The notes beneath the pieces were generated by a model. It was not told the DNA's origin. It saw only the letters and a program-made list of their open reading frames with translations, and searched no databases. Of a DNA stretch of 8,093 nt, positions 5,998 through 8,093 are shown in pieces. The position numbers were made by a program, and so were the translations under genes. The DNA is taken from the NCBI GenBank assembly GCA_946404705.1, contig CAMJES010000093.1, positions 1 through 8,093 on the forward strand. Direction: 5' to 3'. The DNA comes from an uncultured Ruminococcus sp. Lineage in GTDB: Bacteria; Bacillota; Clostridia; Oscillospirales; Ruminococcaceae. The stretch's first letter is position 1. Every line of letters begins with the position of its first letter.

Positions 5998-6025
5998 TGA
6001 CTCTTAAGTGCTAAAATGTTAAAAT
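5997..6025 (+). promoter_or_regulatory. Sigma-A promoter with extended -10 for the GH5 gene
   Basis: TTGACT (5997-6002) and TAAAAT (6020-6025) are 17 bases apart, with TGT just before the -10 giving the extended form. Transcription should begin near 6032, for a leader of about 47 bases. The ATG at 6079 has AAAAGGGGG (6063-6071) seven bases upstream. The leader also holds CGTATACG (6041-6048), an eight-base palindrome of unknown meaning. Confidence 0.78.
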
Positions 6026-6078
6026 AAATTAAGCTCATACCGTATACGTTTTGATTCGGTTTAAAAGGGGGATATGAT

Positions 6079-7467
6079 ATGAATTTAAAACGAATAATTT
6101 CGCTTATTCTTTCGGCGGTGTTCCTTATTTCGCTGTGTTCGGTAAATGTTTTTGCGGCAAAAAAGGGTGTTGCGCTTAACAAGACTTCTGCTTCGGTCAC
6201 GGTCGGAAAGAGCTTTACTCTCAAGCCGACTGTTACCGGTGTAAAGGATTATACTTTACAATGGTCAACAAGCGATAAAACCAAGGCAACCGTTTCAAAA
6301 TCAGGAAAAGTCACGGGTGTAAAGGCAGGGACTGTTACAATTACTGTAAAAATCAAAAACACAAACTACAAGGCTTCCTGCAAGGTTACTGTAAAGAAAG
6401 CAACAAATAAATCCACCGCTTCCACTACAACTGCAACGCAGAATAAAAACTCTTCTTCCGGCGATGCAATGGATTTTGTAAAGAACATCAAGATCGGTTG
6501 GAATCTCGGAAACACGCTTGACAGCGTAGGAGATTGGATAAATGACGATCTTGCGTTTGAAACCGCATGGGGAAATCCCAAAACTACCGAAGCTATGATA
6601 AAAGCTGTCAAAAAGGCAGGCTTTAATGCTGTAAGGATCCCAACAAGCTGGGGAGATCATCTTGACAGCAATAACAAGATCAGCAAGGAATGGATGGAAA
6701 GGGTTCAGACAGTCGTTGACTATGCATATAAAAACGATATGTATGTTATTCTCAATATCCACCATGAAAACGACTGGTTTATTCCGAGCAAGGACAGCAA
6801 GGAAATGTCAAGCCGTTTTACTTCGATTTGGAAGCAGATATCCGAGCGTTTCAAGGATTATGATGAACACCTCATTTTTGAAGGACTTAACGAACCCCGA
6901 ACCGAGAACAGCGCAAATGGATGGAACGGCGGAACTGCCGCAGAGCGCAAGGTCGTAAACAAATACAATCAGCTATTTGTTGATATTGTCAGAAAGAGCG
7001 GCGGAAACAACAAGCTGCGTTATCTTATGGTTCCGACGTATGCTGCGAATTGCTGGAGTCCTGCCATTGATGATCTTGTTGTTCCCGATGACGACAGAGT
7101 AATTGTTTCGATTCATGCTTATCTTCCTCACAGCTTGGCGCTGGATACGAACTCATCTGTTTCCAAATTCACCGATGACGATAAAAAGACGATTGACTCG
7201 GTATTAAAAGGACTCAACGATAAATTTATCAAGAAGGGAATTCCTGTTATTATCGGCGAGTTCGGCTGGACTAACAAAAACAATGATTCTGAACGTGCAA
7301 AGCTTGCAAAATATTATGTTTCGGCAGCGAAAAAAATCGGTATCCCATGCTTTTGGTGGGATAACGGCGCAGATGATAAAGGCGAAACATTCTTGCTGCT
7401 AAACAGAAAAACCTTGAAGTTCGACCATGAAGAGGTATTAAAAGCCTTAATGGAAGGCATAAAGTAA
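6079..7467 (+). CDS. Secreted GH5 endoglucanase with N-terminal Ig-like domain
   Basis: This 462-aa exported enzyme is predicted to cut internal beta-1,4 links in cellulose, mixed-linkage glucan or xyloglucan. Its sequence style is that of GH5 subfamily 4. A signal peptide spans 1-26 (cleavage likely after NVFA). A Big_2 bacterial Ig-like domain follows at about 30-107, with WSTSDKTKATVSKSGKVTGV (62-81). Then comes a Ser/Thr/Asn/Lys linker (108-130) and the catalytic barrel (131-460). Landmarks are GWNLGNTLD (140-148), ETAWGNPKTT (161-170), Arg186 in VRIP, NIHHEND (226-232), the acid/base Glu272 in FEGLNEPR, His346 in SIHAY, the nucleophile Glu394 in IIGEFG, and FWWDNG (425-430). Both catalytic glutamates are present. 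There is no dockerin, carbohydrate-binding module of a type I recognise, or wall-anchor motif, so it is probably freely secreted or held only through the Ig-like domain. The subfamily and exact substrate are inference. It follows the GHL10 lipoprotein gene and ends in its own strong terminator. Confidence 0.94.
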   Translation: MNLKRIISLILSAVFLISLCSVNVFAAKKGVALNKTSASVTVGKSFTLKPTVTGVKDYTLQWSTSDKTKATVSKSGKVTGVKAGTVTITVKIKNTNYKASCKVTVKKATNKSTASTTTATQNKNSSSGDAMDFVKNIKIGWNLGNTLDSVGDWINDDLAFETAWGNPKTTEAMIKAVKKAGFNAVRIPTSWGDHLDSNNKISKEWMERVQTVVDYAYKNDMYVILNIHHENDWFIPSKDSKEMSSRFTSIWKQISERFKDYDEHLIFEGLNEPRTENSANGWNGGTAAERKVVNKYNQLFVDIVRKSGGNNKLRYLMVPTYAANCWSPAIDDLVVPDDDRVIVSIHAYLPHSLALDTNSSVSKFTDDDKKTIDSVLKGLNDKFIKKGIPVIIGEFGWTNKNNDSERAKLAKYYVSAAKKIGIPCFWWDNGADDKGETFLLLNRKTLKFDHEEVLKALMEGIK

Positions 7468-7471
7468 ATTG

Positions 7472-7505
7472 AACGGCGCAGTTTAAAACGAACTGCGCCG
7501 TTTTT
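7472..7505 (+). terminator. Strong intrinsic terminator after the GH5 gene
   Basis: A perfect 12-base stem AACGGCGCAGTT (7472-7483) with AACTGCGCCGTT (7491-7502), a seven-base loop and a T-run at 7501-7505 start four bases after the stop codon. This is the clearest terminator in the window. It isolates the ABC gene from the glycosidase genes. Confidence 0.93.
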
Positions 7506-7527
7506 ATTTGTAATTTGCCGCAAAGTC

Positions 7528-7556
7528 TTGATTTGACGGTTAAAATGGTATATAAT
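7528..7556 (+). promoter_or_regulatory. Promoter for the ABC transporter gene
   Basis: TTGATT (7528-7533) and a perfect TATAAT (7551-7556) are 17 bases apart. A second -35-like TTGACG (7533-7538) overlaps but is only 12 bases from the same -10, so it is not the better choice. The expected start is near 7563, giving a leader of about 26 bases. Confidence 0.7.
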
Positions 7557-7588
7557 AAAAATGATCAATTATTATTCGGAGGTCAGCT

Positions 7589-8048
7589 ATGGCAGAAAAT
7601 CCAGAAAAAAAGCCTTCAAGTTATGCCATTGAATGCGGAGAGATAACTAAGTCGTTCGGCTCGGTAGTTGCAAACGACCATGTTGATTTTTCTGTAAAAT
7701 ACGGCGAAATTCTTGCGCTGCTCGGTGAAAACGGCTCGGGCAAAACAACTCTTATGAATATGCTTTCGGGTATATATCATCCTGACAGCGGATTTATAAA
7801 TGTTTCGGGCGAACGCGCTGTAATTAATTCACCTGCGGATTCTATCGCGCTCGGAATTGGCATGATACATCAGCATTTTAAGCTTGTCGAAGCGTTCAGC
7901 GCGCTTGACAACATTATCGCAGGTACTTCGGGCAGGCTGAAAAAGCGTTCGGTCATGCGTGACGATATCTCCGCAATAAGCGGCAAGCTCGGACTTAACG
8001 TTGATCTAAACAAGAAAATTTACAATATGTCTGTCAGCGAAAAGCAGA
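7589..8048 (+). CDS. ABC transporter ATPase, YufO/BMP nucleoside type, partial
   Basis: This is the N-terminal 153 residues of a cytoplasmic ATPase that would power import of a nucleoside or simple sugar. The closest pattern I recognise is the YufO/NupO (BMP-associated) group, where the full protein is about 500 aa with two ABC domains. Residues 1-12 are a polar leader, then the first ABC domain begins. Walker A is GENGSGKT (46-53), SPADSIALGIGMIHQHF (81-97) carries the Q-loop Gln95 and is typical of this group, and NMSVSEKQ (146-153) is the start of the ABC signature. Walker B, the second ATPase domain and the permease partners are beyond the end. GGAGG (7578-7582) lies six bases before the ATG. 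The apparent continuation of the frame to 8083 (IGRASCRERV then stop) is translated adapter, not protein. The gene is cut by the library artefact and is not biologically truncated. A permease pair and a BmpA-like lipoprotein would be expected nearby. Confidence 0.9.
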
Positions 8049-8093
8049 AGATCGGAAGAGCGTCGTGTAGGGAAAGAGTGTAGATCTCGGTGG
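8049..8093 (-). other. Illumina adapter, reverse complement, not genomic
   Basis: Starting with AGATCGGAAGAGCGTCGTG and ending GATCTCGGTGG, this is the reverse complement of the Illumina universal adapter found at 1-46 (pairing with bases 2-46). It converts the end of the ABC gene into a false 10-residue tail and stop codon. Genomic sequence ends at about 8048. Confidence 0.98.

Noticed and set aside
6301..6765. A 154-codon open frame on the minus strand within the GH5 gene.
   Set aside because: It lies opposite the Ig-like and catalytic domains of a clearly real gene, has no ribosome site and no recognisable domain. It is a reading-frame shadow.
7400..7467. A C-terminal dockerin or sortase anchor on the GH5 enzyme.
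   Set aside because: The protein ends directly after the catalytic barrel. No calcium-binding duplicated repeat and no LPXTG-like motif with a hydrophobic tail are present.
1..8093. Terminal inverted repeats suggesting a transposon or linear plasmid.
   Set aside because: The repeats are Illumina adapter sequence, and there is no transposase or replication gene inside.

Overview
The window is a roughly 8 kb fragment of a Gram-positive, low-to-mid GC chromosome. It most likely comes from a fibre-degrading gut or rumen Clostridia of the Ruminococcus/Oscillospiraceae type. The clues are consensus sigma-A promoters with 17-bp spacers, strong AGGAGG-like ribosome binding sites, intrinsic terminators, a lipoprotein and a signal-peptide enzyme with Gram-positive style low-complexity linkers, a secreted GH5 family 4 type endoglucanase, and half-length TauE/SafE proteins. 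This assignment is inference from gene content and style; there is no rRNA or marker gene here.

Both ends are artificial. Bases 1-46 are the Illumina P5/TruSeq adapter, and 8049-8093 are its reverse complement. The true genomic insert is therefore 47-8048. The apparent 45-bp terminal inverted repeat is a library artefact, and so is the end of the last reading frame.

Layout, left to right: (1) an unrecognised multi-pass membrane protein (71-631, +); (2) an AT-rich gap with two ATACAA/TTGTAT palindromes and a strong extended -10 promoter; (3) a large membrane-anchored c-di-GMP protein with dCache-like sensor, GGDEF, EAL and coiled-coil tail (796-3411, +), closed by an intrinsic terminator; (4) a convergent two-gene operon on the minus strand, 4162 to 3438, encoding two translationally coupled half-size TauE/SafE (TSUP) permease subunits; (5) a divergent intergenic region; (6) a lipoprotein with a long Thr/Glu/Ser-rich stalk and a family-10 glycosylhydrolase-like (GHL10/YngK) domain (4353-5987, +); (7) a secreted Ig-like (Big_2) plus GH5 endoglucanase (6079-7467, +) with its own promoter and a strong terminator; (8) the 5' part of an ABC transporter ATPase of the YufO/BMP nucleoside-uptake type (7589-8048, +), cut by the adapter.

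The genes do not form one pathway. The GHL10 lipoprotein and the GH5 enzyme are adjacent, co-oriented, extracytoplasmic and separated by no obvious terminator, so they plausibly work together at the cell surface on polysaccharide or cell-wall glycan. The c-di-GMP protein is a stand-alone sensory gene. The ABC ATPase begins a separate transport operon. I do not see a clearly new biological system. The most useful observations are the adapter artefact, the split TSUP transporter, the composite c-di-GMP enzyme with a variant SGDEF motif and no I-site, a corrected start for the GHL10 lipoprotein, and recurring ATACAA/TTGTAT palindromes in intergenic DNA.
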